A program made the position numbers and the translations under genes. Of a DNA stretch of 64,000 nucleotides, positions 29,961 to 42,180 are shown in pieces (within the stretch, counting starts at the first letter, position 1; the number at the start of each line of letters is the position of its first letter). The DNA comes from Arbacia lixula. Its lineage: Eukaryota; Echinodermata; Echinoidea; Arbacioida; Arbaciidae. Below the pieces are notes generated by a model. That model saw only the letters and a program-made list of their open reading frames with translations. It ran no database searches and was not told where the DNA came from. The stretch is taken from NCBI GenBank assembly GCA_963669155.1, contig OZ022589.1, positions 6,911,723 through 6,975,722 of the forward strand, read 5' to 3'.

Positions 29961-32900
29961 GTAAACTTTTGGGCGATCGGAAATAATCGCGAACTAATTC
30001 AGCAGGGTTCTATTCAAGAAGAGAAAAATGATCAAATATTAGAACTGCAGCTTCATTTGACGGACTGAATATGAATTCTACCCAATAAACTCAAGTTCAT
30101 TTGAAATGCAGTGACATATATTTATGGCTTGAGAGAACGAGACATTTTCACATAGATAAGCACAGGAATCGCACACCGCTAGCGAGCAACTTTCCACACG
30201 TTAATATCTAATTGAAGTGAGCAACCATTTTTAATGCGCTATTACTTTTAGCACCACCTCCACATCTTCGAATCACTGACAGCCTTTTAGTATTGCTGTA
30301 CTTGAGTCGATATAGCCTTTTGACAAGGCACTGTGGGTGTGGGTTGTCCCTCAGTTGTATCAGCAGTTGTATCCACGGAACTATGTATCCCGTGCGCCGA
30401 AATATGCCTACACTCCTGGCGCTCCGAAACGGATCTTCCGTTCACCCCTCGCCTGTCACTGGGGTTAGCGCGGTTAGTCTCGTTCCAGGCGCTAGTGGGG
30501 TATTGCGCTGACGGAGGAAATCATCAAGGGAATGTAATGGTACAAAGAATAAGACGAAGAAAGAGAAAGGGAGGGTAAAGAAAATGTATCACGTACATTG
30601 CTGCAAAGAAAGGGTGCTGTTATTATCGTCGTCTTGATGACTCTAAGAGTTCAAGCCTGCAGAAGTTGTTGCTGGTCTAGACTGAGTGTACATATCGAAT
30701 CCTATGGGACACTAACTGCGCGTGCTCTCCGCGCGTGTCTACCACTCTATGGAAATACCATTGGAAATTTCATGTTTTGTTACAAATTTTGTCATTCCTG
30801 AAAAAAGGTTCCCATTTGTTTCGCTAGTTCCAATACAATGCTGATGATATCATATTATTTCCATTAAACAATTGAATTTTTTGCAAAGACGTTAATTACA
30901 TTCGCGTTTTGGGGTCAAAAACATCCCTTTTATATCAAAAATAGGATGAAACTCAACGTAAAATCCCACTGTATGTCACCACAAACGATTTCCCACTCGA
31001 TCCAATTTCACTTTATGGTGTCTTACAGCTTAGCTCCCATGAATCATTGTGCAGTTTTTTCTAAGCTTTACAATGATGTAAGAATGATGTTCATTGGTCA
31101 AACTTTGCGTTCGCCTTTTAGCTTTAAATAAACATGTGTCAGACCACAAACCAATGGCAAAAGTTGCCATATTCGGGGCGGGCGCGCACTGTACCTTATA
31201 CACATTCACCATGCATGGCGCGGCCGGGCTGCGCTTGAGCGACTGTGCGTGCGCCGCTGAGCATTGGCGCGCGCAAGGGGTCCAAAAGGCGTATAAGGAC
31301 TTGATATGACATATTCAAGCTTAGATTTTGGCGTACTTTATTGAAACGAGAAGGAAGGGGCACCCTGTAGAAAAGGGGGGGGGGGGTTATCAAGTCTCCT
31401 TAAGCCCCGATCAGTGCAGGCTTTTTGGAATATTTCGATAACATGAAAGCAGACCATAATGTGGTCAGGAGAGCTCACACATGCAATACCAATGTGTTCC
31501 TTGGACCATGTCTGTACTGCATTCATTAAACAGGTGACGTGGGTGTGTCTTCAGCGTACGCCTTTTTCTTTTTATAGAAGAAATGTAATTTGTTTTCTTC
31601 TTTCTTTTTTACATATTATCACTTATTTTGTAAGTGTATATTCAAACTGAATCTGGTGCTGTATAAGTTAATCTTTTAACCGTGTGATGGATGCACGAGT
31701 GTTGCAACTCAACATACACATTTGTTAACAACTTAATGTACATATACATGTATAACTTTGTGCCTGGAGAAGAAATTGAAGAAAAAATGCATAAATATGT
31801 TGACATCCATCATCACAAAGCATCTGTTTATTTTGTGTATATTCTGTTAATGTCAAGTACTAAATGTGTGTGTACACTGGGTTTGCTGGTCTGAGGCATA
31901 CCCATTTTGAGAAGGACAAGATCCTTTTTAAAATGGCAGTACCTACTCAATGCCTTTGTGTATATTATTGTTCAAAAGCATTGTTCTTGCATATTGTTAT
32001 CTGGTAGAGCATAATATTCTAGAATGATTAGTATCACATCTGTAGTACAACCTCGCCAATGGATGATATAATTTTTATTGCAAAAAAAAAAATCACGCAT
32101 GTATCCAATATTTTGTATTGTGCTGAAATACAAGTATTTGAACTTTTCATATATCTAGCAGGCTTGAAAGTCACACTAGTTAAAGCATTAATTGTGAACT
32201 TTGCATACAGACATTTTTATGAAAAAGTAAGTCAGCAGAGTGCACGCATGTTTATTGCTTATGAGGAGATGTGGATTTTTAAGTCTAAGAGAATTGGGGT
32301 ATTTATTTGCAAGAAATTCGAAGCCTACCCACTCCCCCTGAAGAGAAAATGAAATCATACAGCAAAATCAGGTTTTACACAATGGGCACATATTTTGCTT
32401 ATATTCATAACAAACGGTGTATTTTTTAATCTGTGTGTAATTCAGTCAGGCATATTTCTTAGACCTTGACCTTTTATGTTTTACACTTTCAAGGGACACA
32501 ATATTTATTCATGTTTGATAGTTTAAAGCAAGCTATGTTCTGTATCAATCAGTGTTTTGATGAATCATGTAAACGTATATAAATATGTGATTAGTCACAT
32601 TGTTACCCATAAGGAGATATTTGTGAATGGGCTCATGCAAAGTTTTCAATAAAATCTGAACTTGAAAGTTTAAGTGATAATGGTGATTCCTAACATTTTT
32701 ATTTTCATGTCAGAATTAGGCTTACATAGCATGGACATTCTCTCTGCACAGACTGTATACTAAAGCAAATAATAGTAACCAAGAAGTAAGTTCTGCAGTA
32801 CTAGCAATGTGATGCTTTATATATGGCAAAGTTGTCTCTTCAAATTGATTTGAAGTTAAACATAACCATTGAAGATTAATGTTTTTCACAACTTCCCTTT

Positions 32901-32999
32901 CTGCCCATTTCAATAAAAAGAAAGGTTGCATCATATAAACTGTATCATTGGCGTAAACAAGAAGGTATCCCCTTGTTCTCCATTTTCTTTCTCAATTAA
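29961..32999. other. Non-coding DNA; CpG-rich patch at 31170-31290
   Basis: No gene recognised. 31170-31290 is unusually rich in CG and GCGC. A clean aataaaatctgaac lies at 32648 after about 1 kb of GT/AT-rich sequence that looks like a 3' UTR, but no upstream exon was found to go with it. Confidence 0.45.
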
Positions 33000-33370
33000 A
33001 CGATTGCAGACTATCAGTCGTTTTGTCATTAATCTCTTACTCAAAAATCTATTCCACGCCAAAAAATATCTTGCTTACTTCTCCATATGGGCCGCTGTTT
33101 TCTGTGCCTCATTGAAAATTCCACAGATTTCATGTACATGGCGGTTTAATCTATGCTCAGAATTATCAAATTAATTTCTTACTGAAATTTATTTACTGAT
33201 ATCAATTTTTAACTGTAACAATTGTTGACTTTCAGTCCCTTCCCCTTTGATCTCTTACTCGAAAATCTACTCCAGGCAAATATATAGTTTGTTTATACTT
33301 CTCCATTCGGGCTGCTGATGTCTTTTTTTTTTGCCTCATTATAAAATACATGGACTTCATATGGGAAATA
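33000..33370 (+). repeat. Diverged tandem duplication, unit about 235 bp
   Basis: ctcttactcaaaaatctatt ... cttctccatatgggccgctg at about 33028-33100 repeats as ctcttactcgaaaatctact ... cttctccattcgggctgctg at about 33250-33320. Confidence 0.7.
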
Positions 33371-33427
33371 TGTAACTATTTGACCCTGATCAATTATTGG
33401 TCAGATTTGGACTTGTGTGTATGAGAT

Positions 33428-33614
33428 AATTAATTCAGAGCACAACAACCCTCATTGTGCACCACACATGTGAGCCCACGTGATGTTTCTGCCAGAAGCA
33501 TCATGTATTATTATTATAATCAGTTCCAGGAGGATGTTGCATATAGGTGTTCAATTATTGTAACTTACATGTAGTGGTAGCTACCAAGAAAACATATCTC
33601 CAACATGGCCCTGA
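33428..33614. repeat. Relic of a family A foldback and its host repeat
   Basis: 33428-33480 (attgtgcaccacacatgtga) matches 17767-17820, ctgccagaagcatcatgta matches the intron 8 spacers, and 33533-33612 is an internally deleted family A element (ttgcatataggt ... ccaacatggccc). Confidence 0.6.
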
Positions 33615-34194
33615 TCTCTGATATCATCCAAACTTTCTATTCGTAAGCATCTGAAGTTATGCATATGCATCTAAACAAAAGCATAAGATTTATCGTCTCG
33701 CAAGCGTGACGATCTTGCCACCATTCCGTAAAAAAGATATATTTTCAGTCCTTCATATCTATTTTCCAAAACCATAAGGACTATCAACTTCACCCCTTCT
33801 CCCACGAGGTTTGATGTGACAGGGTTGTGCTTTACTCATCATTTTGCAACTACATGCACCACTTTTGATCATTAGATGATAGTGCTTCTCTTTCCCCGTT
33901 TTTTCTTAAATTTTAGTTTTGCTTTTATGATTTTTTCCTTTACATACATGTACTGTAATTGACATTTCTTCTTTGAATGAATCATAAAAATGAATATTCC
34001 CCCTCAGCATCTACCTGTCGCAGTTGGTAGATTGGCTGCTCCATCTATCCATTGATTGATTCCATCCACCTTCGTTGTGGTCTGCCCTTCCTTCGCTTGC
34101 CTACCCGGTACGGTATGGTAGCCAGCTGTATGTATCGTATAGGGAGAGAGAAAGTAAGAGGAATATGTAGTGGGAGAGAAAGTAAGAGAGATAC

Positions 34195-34830
34195 ACTGAA
34201 CTCCAAAAGTTTAGGAACACCTGTATTCAGTGTGTTTTTCTATATTTGGTAGGCTTTATTGATATTCATATATTATCATTTTAAAGTGAATAGTATATAA
34301 GAATGTACATTTTATCCTTGATTCACACAGTTATACTCTATTAAATGGCTGCCTACCAGTCAATATGGCATTTTCTCAAAATCCTAACCTTTTGATTACA
34401 TTCGCATAATCTAGATATCCAGAGCTTTTCACCATTATACAGGATGAAATGCGAAACTTCATTCATTTTTCTTTTTCCTAGTAAGAAGTCAAACACACAA
34501 ATAAAATTAAACAATACTTAGTGTTTCACTTGTATGGAAACCTCTTTCTTTAAATTCAAAAACATAAATGACAAGAAAGGGGATTGAAATCTGTAGACTG
34601 GGGCACCCAATCCATGATTGCCAGGACTCGTCTCTTCCTTTCTTTTTCAAGTAGCCTTTGCATATTCTATGAATAGTCTTGACGTGTGTTTTGGGTCATT
34701 GTCCTACTGGAAAACAAACCCTCCCCCGATCAGGCGTTTCCCTGAAGGGAAGGCCTTCCGCTGTAGGATTGAATGATAGCCTTGCTGGTTGAGGATACCC
34801 TCTACTCTGTGCAAATAAGAAAGATTGGAT
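34195..34830 (-). pseudogene. Tc1-like transposase, dead fragment
   Basis: Read on the minus strand, 34815-34690 gives HRVEGILNQQGYHSILQRKA then KRLIGGGFVFQ, a stop, and DNDPKHTS. This is the QDNDPKHTS block of Tc1 transposases with its Gln codon turned into TAG. Further on, pieces of LKKK and DWVPQSTDFNP appear in different frames, and the residue expected to be the last catalytic acidic one is not preserved. The left end (ctccaaaagtttaggaacac after TA) looks like the element's terminal repeat. The N-terminal helix-turn-helix half was not seen. A mobile-element relic, certainly non-functional. Confidence 0.85.
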
Positions 34831-34846
34831 GATATCAGAGATCAGG

Positions 34847-34929
34847 GCCATGTTGCGGATAGATTTTCTTGGTAGCTACCATTGATGGTAAGGTAGAATA
34901 ATTTAAAACCTATATGCAACATGCTACAG
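34847..34929. repeat. Internally deleted family A foldback
   Basis: Starts gggccatgttgcggatag and ends cctatatgcaacatg; only the outer arms with tagctaccattgatggtaag remain. Adjoins the Tc1 relic. Confidence 0.65.
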
Positions 34930-35279
34930 GAAAGTGTAGAAAATCAAATGACAAAAAAAACCGGGCAGAAAAGTAATAAGGAGAAGAATATGGAATAATG
35001 AAAAACGGAATAACAAAGATGATAAGGCTCTGGTTGATTGTTGTCATCAGAGATGAAACAACAATTAAAATCAATATTTCAACCAAAAAAAATAAAAGGT
35101 TAAGCGATGGTTTGCCAGGAGTTCAGGTGTCGTGACTTCGGGCTTCCGCAATTAAGCTCATCACCCTTACCGACTACCATTAGTTCCCTTCTGGTATGGC
35201 GACCGGCCCATTCGCATATCCCTTCCTACCTCCTAAAAACTGTAGCCTATAAAAACTATAGACTCTAACTCTTTAGGGG

Positions 35280-35435
35280 AGGAACAAGGGCGATCCCAAT
35301 GCCTTTGCCGGGCCATCCGACAATCCTTGAACCTTGGCTTTTCAACCTTGGAGTTAGCGGGTTTCGAACCCGTGCTCGCTAGCACGAGTGTGAGGTAGTA
35401 CCGGCGCTTACCCTACCACTAGGCTATAAGACGTC
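35280..35435 (-). repeat. tRNA-like head, probable SINE
   Basis: On the minus strand, tatagcctagtggtagggta resembles a Pol III A box and cgggttcgaaacccg is a perfect T-arm/B box. Between them ctcgtgctagcgag could be a long variable arm as in Ser/Leu tRNAs. The acceptor stem does not close, so a tRNA-derived SINE head or pseudogene is likelier than a working tRNA. Confidence 0.5.
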
Positions 35436-35507
35436 GGTGGTTTTGCTTGGTGATTTTAGCGTATAGACTATTAGTTTCAAATCAACGAGAAAAAAACCAA
35501 AAGAGCA

Positions 35508-35582
35508 TCTATGTCAGGAATCGAACTCACGACCTTCAGGTTATCAGTCTGACGCTCTACCAACTGAGCCAACAGACCGATT
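35508..35582 (-). repeat. tRNA-like sequence, probable SINE head or tRNA pseudogene
   Basis: Minus strand ggtctgttggctcagttgg then tagagcgtcagactgataac and gagttcgattcc give good A and B boxes and a D arm. The anticodon loop would read ctgataa (GAT, Ile), unusual for a eukaryotic nuclear tRNA. The T stem and acceptor stem are mismatched. Same strand as the tRNA-like sequence about 75 bases to its left. Confidence 0.55.
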
Positions 35583-35869
35583 GCTGATGTTGATACCTTT
35601 TCAAAGAGTATTAAACATGTATATTGCAGAACAAGTTTCTATCTATTTTTCTATCTAATTTTCTTTTTGATATAAAGAAATGTGCAATTTATGAAAAAGA
35701 ATCACATGGGGGAGGGGAGAATTGTTGCCCAAATGTATCCTGAAAGTGACCCGAGAGCCCTCTAAATCTGATACAATCTTGTAGTAGTAATATGAGCTAT
35801 GATATGACATCTTATATGCTGTGAGATAATTAGCCATTGAAATGTTACTACTTTTCCATGGTGCTCGCT

Positions 35870-35970
35870 TTTCTCTCCGTCTCTCTCTCCCAACCTCCTC
35901 TCTCTCCACCTCTCTCCCTCTCTCTCCCTCCTCTCTTTCTCTCTCTCTACCCCCCCCCCCCCACCTCTCT
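35870..35970 (+). repeat. CT-rich microsatellite with poly-C
   Basis: (CT)n with a run of about 14 C at 35950-35963. Confidence 0.85.
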
Positions 35971-37306
35971 TTCTCTAAAGCCATCTTTGTTGTTCTTTTC
36001 TCTTCCGATACAAGCAGTTTTTTTATATAGAGTACCAAAGTGGTGTCTTCATATGAACATGTTGGTCAAGACAAATTGGCTCTAAACAGAGGTTTACCTG
36101 TCCGATATTGTATATCGGGCTCGTGTCCGGCATTCTCAATTACATTCCCCGTTGTAATTACCGCTGCTTGCTCTGCCCGTATTGTTTAGAGCCATTTGCC
36201 TTGACAATAATGCTCAAATGGCGTCACACTTCGGTACTCTACATTCAGATAAGCAGACGTAGACGGTTGCTTATTTTCCCCACAAATATATTTTTCATTC
36301 TTGAATGCATCAACATTTTCAAATTAATGACATATATCAGTACGGTCATGATGAAACTAATCCATGTATAATCACGTAAATGCTCATTGAAGGAAACACT
36401 CAAATATATATAGTGTGGATGCAGAGAATTGTCCTAGTCAAAACTAAATTCAAACAGTGATGCAACACTTTGGCAATTGTCGACAAAAACTCTCCTGAAT
36501 ATAAAAAATGTCATGTTTTCTTACAAATTATTTGCTGGCTAAGCCTCCTCCCCCCCCCCCCCCCCCCATCCCCACAAAAATACAACTAAAATTAGAGTAA
36601 GAAAGTAAAATAATTTATTACAATATAAAATTGAAAATGAGAATGAGGGATATTAGGTGGGATATGTGACAAACATACATTTTATTTCAAGATCTAAAAA
36701 TCAAAAATACATGTTCTTTTGTAATGCTGTCTTTATTAAAAGCTTAGAAATATAACTTAAGTTCTTATTTATTGCATCGTTTAAAAGATAAGTACATTTA
36801 TTCTAGGATCCCTTATACCATGGTCACAACCGACCGTTTTTGTACATGAAGTTGGCAGCTTGCTTGCCAACTCTACGATCCTTCCCTGCGTCGTCCTTGC
36901 GTCCAACGCAAGAAGTTTCAGCGAAACCCGACCCTGATCACAAGCAGAGAGAATCATATATGTATATGTGAAGGAATATCCCGGGGGAAATCAAGAAAAA
37001 CCGAGCTGTACACTCTACAATGCAAAGAAGCTAAGCCATTTGAATCACCAATTAGATACTTTACACACGCCAACACTGATTCTGATAACATATAGATATA
37101 CAATGTGGATAGCTTATATCGTTGGAGATTCACATGCAATAGAATGTCATTTGAGAGAGAAATCGTTTGTTCAAAAATTGCTTTCCTCAATTAAATACAA
37201 CCACAATTATTCTGCTTCTTATAGAGAATGAATTTTATGTCGTGTGTGCACTCCACATGCTATTACTTGCAACACAGGCGTGTGTGTGACGGGGATATGT
37301 GTCGAA

Positions 37307-38031
37307 GCAGGGATGTGTTATGGAAGGATAGGAAGCAACTTTCTTTCTTTGAACCCATGTGCCAAGCCGCTGAAAAGTTATGGTGTTCTCAACAGGTGCT
37401 GTTCAGGTGTTTGAACAATTATGAACATGATTGTGTGGCAACGGTTTCTCAGAGAGAACAAAATAAATGTACAGTCTCGCTTGTCCCGTCCTGTTAATGA
37501 CATTAATACTTCCATGAGCACAACAGGTATCAGCAAACACAAATAAACAAGTTTTTCAAGTAAAATATCTCTGCTTCACGCAAACACACGCAAACGCCGT
37601 TAATGATAACACACAACTTAATATATCATTTTGAGGGTGGTTGAATCTCCCAAATGCACGAGTTGTCGGAAAGTGAAGAAATTGGTAAATTTTGTAATTA
37701 ATACAAATAGCTATATGTCCGATTTTTAATGATTCCTCAATACTTTTCGAAACAAAAGCAGAGTATTAGGATCAGTCATTATCTGCCGTTAACTTCCTTA
37801 TAGTTTGCAAACGAATTTGTCAAAAACAAAAGTCTACAGACAAATGGGAAATTAAAGAAATTTATTTTCAAGTTGACATCAGCTAAATGTCGGCTCGGCA
37901 CATGGAACATCAAAGCATTGTCATGATTATGGAATTCTTTTGACATTCATGAGCACGCTTTAGAACCCATAAAGATGTTTGAATGTATTATGCTCGAGTT
38001 TCTACTCCTTCCTATAACACTTTCCTGGTCG
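37307..38031. repeat. Long dispersed repeat, family D (copy 1)
   Basis: Starts gcagggatgtgttatggaag and ends near ttcctataacactttcctgg. About 720 bases match 43681-44403 in order; a shortened copy is at 60385-60575. The open frame at 37228-37497 lies in this repeat and is not a gene. Confidence 0.75.
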
Positions 38032-38773
38032 AAGAATGATCCATGCAGCCGGTCTCTTACACTAATACATCATGGGACGACTTTCCCTTATATGTGCAGT
38101 ATTGAGAATTTAACGTGCTTCACATAATCCTTTAATCCTAATACTCACGGGGATGCATTATTCCCCCACCCCACCCTCGTCAATTTTTTGTCGGTACTTC
38201 TGAACGCCTCAATATTTCGAAACATGATTTTTTTCCGATCCTTTCCGCACATTTTGATACCAAATTTATGCCGATCGGACCTACCGTGCCGATATGAGAT
38301 TACGTTTACCAAACACATGTCACTGAAATTTCGCTATTTTTCTATATGACTGAGCACAACCATAAAGACAAAATCATGCAGGAGATTTCCCATTTTATGT
38401 AAATACTTTTCTAACAGGTAGTGTAAATAATTTAAAAAAACACACTCAAACCCACATACACCCACATTCACACACACTTACACCCAAATCGCAAAATGCG
38501 CTTGACGAAAAACAATGAAATACGTGAGAAATAATTACCACAACCTATCCTTTTTTCAGTAATTGATGTGGGATTTTTGAAAGACATTTGTACCAGAAAT
38601 TGATATTCCTGAGGCTTTATCTAGTGATTTCTTGCATAAATGAGCATACATTACTGAATTTAAAAAATAAAGGCACTTTCGCAAATTTAGCTTTACAACT
38701 TGTGGAGTACATAATTCTTGACTCTTATAAAAAAAAAAATTGAGGGAATCGGGCGGCCCATGGCCATAATACC

Positions 38774-38810
38774 CCTCCCCCCCTCCCCCCCCCCCCCCCC
38801 CCCCCCCCCC
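38774..38810 (+). repeat. Poly-C tract
   Basis: Nearly pure C, with an uninterrupted run of about 26 at 38785-38810. Confidence 0.9.
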
Positions 38811-39629
38811 ACCGTAACATGCTTTCAAATTCCCCGGTAGTATTAGGGTTAAGAGAGGTGGTGTAATTCTTTGTTCAAAAGTATTCATGCATGCAATCCA
38901 ACTTGTCGTGAAATAATTCAACGATCATGATTTGCCTTGTGGTCTGTCCAAGCTATCTTGAAAGTTGATATGACTGCTTGATATACTATCTCTCTCTCTC
39001 TGGGTGCTTTGTCGTGTGACGTAGGCGATCATGGAGTGCCACACAGTTCTCTGTACTGAGCTATTTGTATCAATTGCATATCATGGTAAACCAGTCAGTC
39101 AGGATGCTTATCAACTTAATAATCCTTCTTCCCATGCCCCATACCCCTGGTTCTTTTCCATCAATCCAAACAACTTTACACAGTATACGACGTACAAAAT
39201 CTCAACCTTCAGATTCTTGGCTCACCTATCAGTTTCATAATATATATACATGATAATGAAACATTCTCCTTTGTGTGACATAACACATAGAGCTATGACT
39301 TGAGTCATATGTCACAAGTTAGGTAAATACTCGTTCTCGGCATATCTGAATATGATCCGTTATTACGGTAAACATGTTTATACACACTGTCCAATGGGTG
39401 AATACAAAATACCTTTTGTTCCCCTGAATCAGTTATAAACTAATGTTCAATACCCCAAAGGAGATACAGTCCGCTGGTTCAATAATGATGTGCGAGTTTC
39501 GGCATTTAAACAATGAAGATTGGCGGTTATTTCTGACCAGTCAATCCTAAAGTTTGCAGCTTAATCAAGAGAGAGATGTGTCGCTGATATTTATATATGA
39601 CATTGTGTGGAGTTACCCCGGTGTTCCTC

Positions 39630-40092
39630 TGTGGGAAAGTCCACCCTTCAATGACCTCTCCTTAAGGAGAGATGTAGCGTTGATTAGTTGAGCTGCCTCT
39701 GCGCGTTCTTTTCAAATCGTTCCAAAGCCCATCGGTCAATTCATCGTGACTTTTATTTTAGGGAAGATTTAGAGTTGATTTGTTGCGCTAGCTCAGCAGG
39801 CTCTCTCTCTCTCTCCCTAACCATTTTGTCAAGTTTCGCAAAAGTCCATCCTATAATGGCATCTCTGGTAGGAGAGCTTTCTTGTTCATTTGTCAAGCTG
39901 GCTGCGCGGATTAATTATCCCCCTCACTCATCCTTCGTTAAGTCGTGCCAAAGTCCATCCTACAGTCTATAGTGACCACTCCTTTAGGGGGATCTAGCCT
40001 AGTGTTCATTTGTTGAGCTCCGCGAGTTCTCGACAATCTCCCTCACTCATTTTACTTTAATTCGGCCTGCTTTGGCGCTTCCTACAGTAGCA
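39630..40092 (+). repeat. Degenerate tandem array, about five units of 87-118 bp
   Basis: Each unit carries a (c)aaagtccatcct-like start (39636, 39723, 39841, 39950, near 40056), an ...ttaggggga/aggagag... middle and gttcatttgttgagct. It adjoins the 3' side of the DUF829 relic. Confidence 0.6.
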
Positions 40093-40106
40093 CCCCCGCC
40101 GACGAC

Positions 40107-40192
40107 GGAATTCTTATGGAATTCTCACTTTCCTTCTTACATTAATGAATCATTATGAATTATGATTCCCCAAGATGTAAATTACTGCTGAG
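40107..40192 (+). repeat. Direct repeat bracketing a pseudogene exon (left copy)
   Basis: ggaattcttatggaattctc ... ccaagatgtaaattactgct. The partner at 40502-40589 is about 90 percent identical by eye; the last DUF829 exon lies between. Confidence 0.8.
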
Positions 40193-41276
40193 TATCTCTA
40201 ACTGGAACGTGCGGCAGCGCTGCAGTGTCAGCTTGCCCATAAAGCCGTAGATGCTCTCCTCCTACTCGCCACTGTGCTTCGCAAAGTGGGGAGCTCTGCA
40301 ACACTTGACGTCAAGGTCGCTCTCCACATGCTTGCGCCACTGCTCGACCAACTCGTCGTTTTCCTTGGCCGTGGCGATCGGGTCATCGCGAGAGGAGAGG
40401 TTCAGGGCGGGCGCCTTGACCGGGCGGCCAGTAAAGATCTCATTCACCTGAAGGACAATGCAGAACAATAGGACCGTTAATAAACTCTGCTTTGTTTCTT
40501 TGGAAATTCTTATGGAATTCTCGCTTTCCTTCATACAATAATGAAGTATTATGAATTATGATTCCCCAAGATGTAGATTACTGCTGAGTTTATGCCTTGT
40601 AAAATGTTAGAAATATGTGGCTTGTTTGAGACCGACTCTCCGCGAGACTATAGACGGGTCTCCGAGAAGTCATCGTGAATTCGAATGTGTTTGATATTTT
40701 TTTCAAGTCTACTGTAAGTCTCTGTAACTTATCTATGCTGTACTTGCGACACCTCCACCAATGAGACGGACCTTTAACTCTTACATTACCATTCCCTGAA
40801 AACCACATTGGCTTACTACACATCTTCACGCCAATGCTCACGGGAGAGGTCACCCTTCAAGCTCACCTTGACGATGCTATCCATGGTGTACTTGTTGGTC
40901 AGCCAATAGTAGGTCTCTGCAACCCTCTTGATGACAAACTGCGTAAAGGAGTTGTTGGCGGCCTGCGAGTAGATACCCTCGTAGCTATCCCTGGAGAGAA
41001 TACAACTGTACAGGATCTGATCAACGATGCGGTAACGCACCGATGCATAGGCCTAACGGCTACTCCGCTCCGCAGACGCGCGCTTCTTCTCTCTCTGATG
41101 CATCCATCAGGTCGAGCATCTCGGCGTACACGTGGCTGCTGACTGAGAAGGCATGGACCAGGAGAGGGCGTGTGTCGCCGTCCGTGACATAATCCAGGAT
41201 CTCCCGCGCGATCTCCTTGGCGTTGGCGGGCCAGGCGATGTCGATGGGTCGCGTCTTGACCACCAGTACATCGAAT
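40155..41276 (-). pseudogene. DUF829/TMEM53-like alpha/beta hydrolase, decayed
   Basis: Two minus-strand exons. The first (41276-40867; acceptor ttctag, donor gtgagc) reads FDVLVVKTRPIDIAWPANAK, LLVHAFSVSSHVYAEMLDLM, then stops at 41060-41062. The frame resumes as YASVRYRIVDQILYS and ends TMDSIVK, so there is a net one-base shift near 41,060. The second starts at 40447 (acceptor ccttcag) with VNEIFTGRPVKAPALNLSSR, then DDPIATAKENDELVEQW and APHFAKH. A TAG follows at 40264-40262 where family members have Tyr, and the frame continues EESIYGFMGKLTL to a TAA. HAFSVSS fits the nucleophile elbow, SSRDDP the acid and APHFAKH the histidine. The family is a membrane-associated predicted hydrolase. The N-terminal exon was not found. 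It could still be an allele with sequence errors. Confidence 0.68.
40502..40589 (+). repeat. Direct repeat bracketing a pseudogene exon (right copy)
   Basis: ggaaattcttatggaattct ... ccaagatgtagattactgct, in the intron between the two recognisable DUF829 exons. Confidence 0.8.
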
Positions 41277-41599
41277 CTAGAACTAAAAAAAATATACAAC
41301 ATTGCAACATGTATTATATCAACATATGACTTAACATAGGAAAATATAAATAGTGACTAATCGGCAATATAGCAACGATTAATAAAAAGCGGCACAACAT
41401 GAGTATTGCAGAGATGTAAGTATAAACAATGAATGATTGATTGATTGATAAGAAATTAACAACACTACTAACACTTGAGTGTCATATAAGTGTCGAACAG
41501 TTCATCTAAAAAGATTATACAATTCAAGTTTCCCTAATGTGATTTACAGAATTTGAGCAGGATTATAAATCAGAAATAAATCAATATGTTAACTACTAC

Positions 41600-42180
41600 C
41601 TCGGGATAACTTCCCTACCCTCTATGAAAAGAGAAGCAGGTTCTTTAACGTGCCAATGGTGTGACTCTCCTTTACACGGGACCGACGGTTTAAAGTTTCC
41701 TCCGAAAGACTAGGCAATTGGAATAAAATACCTTACCAAAGGGTATGCCTGTTGTGATTGGGATACGATCAGTTTCCCACTTAAAATTTAGTGTAAAGAT
41801 TGATCTTCCTTAGAAAGTTTGTAACACATGATCGCGAAATATCTCTAAATAGTGTCTTGAGGTCAGGACAATCAAAAATTTAATACGAATATTTGCAAGT
41901 TCAACACATTCAAGGAGAATGTGCCTAATTGTTAGTGTACGTATCATAACTTGATATGCGTTGAGGTGGATTTTCGACTGCAAATAAGTATGCATGGGTC
42001 AAATGAGAATGCCCAATACGAGCACAGGTCAAGTATAAACAATGCAGAAAAAGGTTTATCCGTAAAAGTATCAGTGGCTTGATAAATTGGGTACACCTGT
42101 GTAAAGAGAGCATGCAGATAAATAAAATAATTACACCGGGGAGCTAAAGCTGTTAACTTATTTTATTCTATGTTGCGCCA
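41600..42180 (-). pseudogene. Non-LTR retrotransposon 3' end (RNase H-like tail)
   Basis: Minus strand frames give LTCARIGHSHLTHAYLFAVE then NPPQ, and in another frame LTIRHILLECVELANIRIKF, the conserved end of jockey/CR1-type pol proteins (family memory). Several frameshifts separate the pieces. Beyond it, 41640-41740 holds aacgtgccaatggtgtgact and acacgggaccgacggttta, words typical of LINE 3' regions. Inactive. Confidence 0.7.

Noticed and set aside
35508-35582. Functional nuclear tRNA-Ile gene
   Set aside because: T and acceptor stems do not pair and a GAT anticodon is not expected for eukaryotic nuclear Ile tRNA; more likely SINE-derived.
37228-37497. 89-codon ORF
   Set aside because: Lies largely in dispersed repeat family D; the frame is broken in the copy at 43681.
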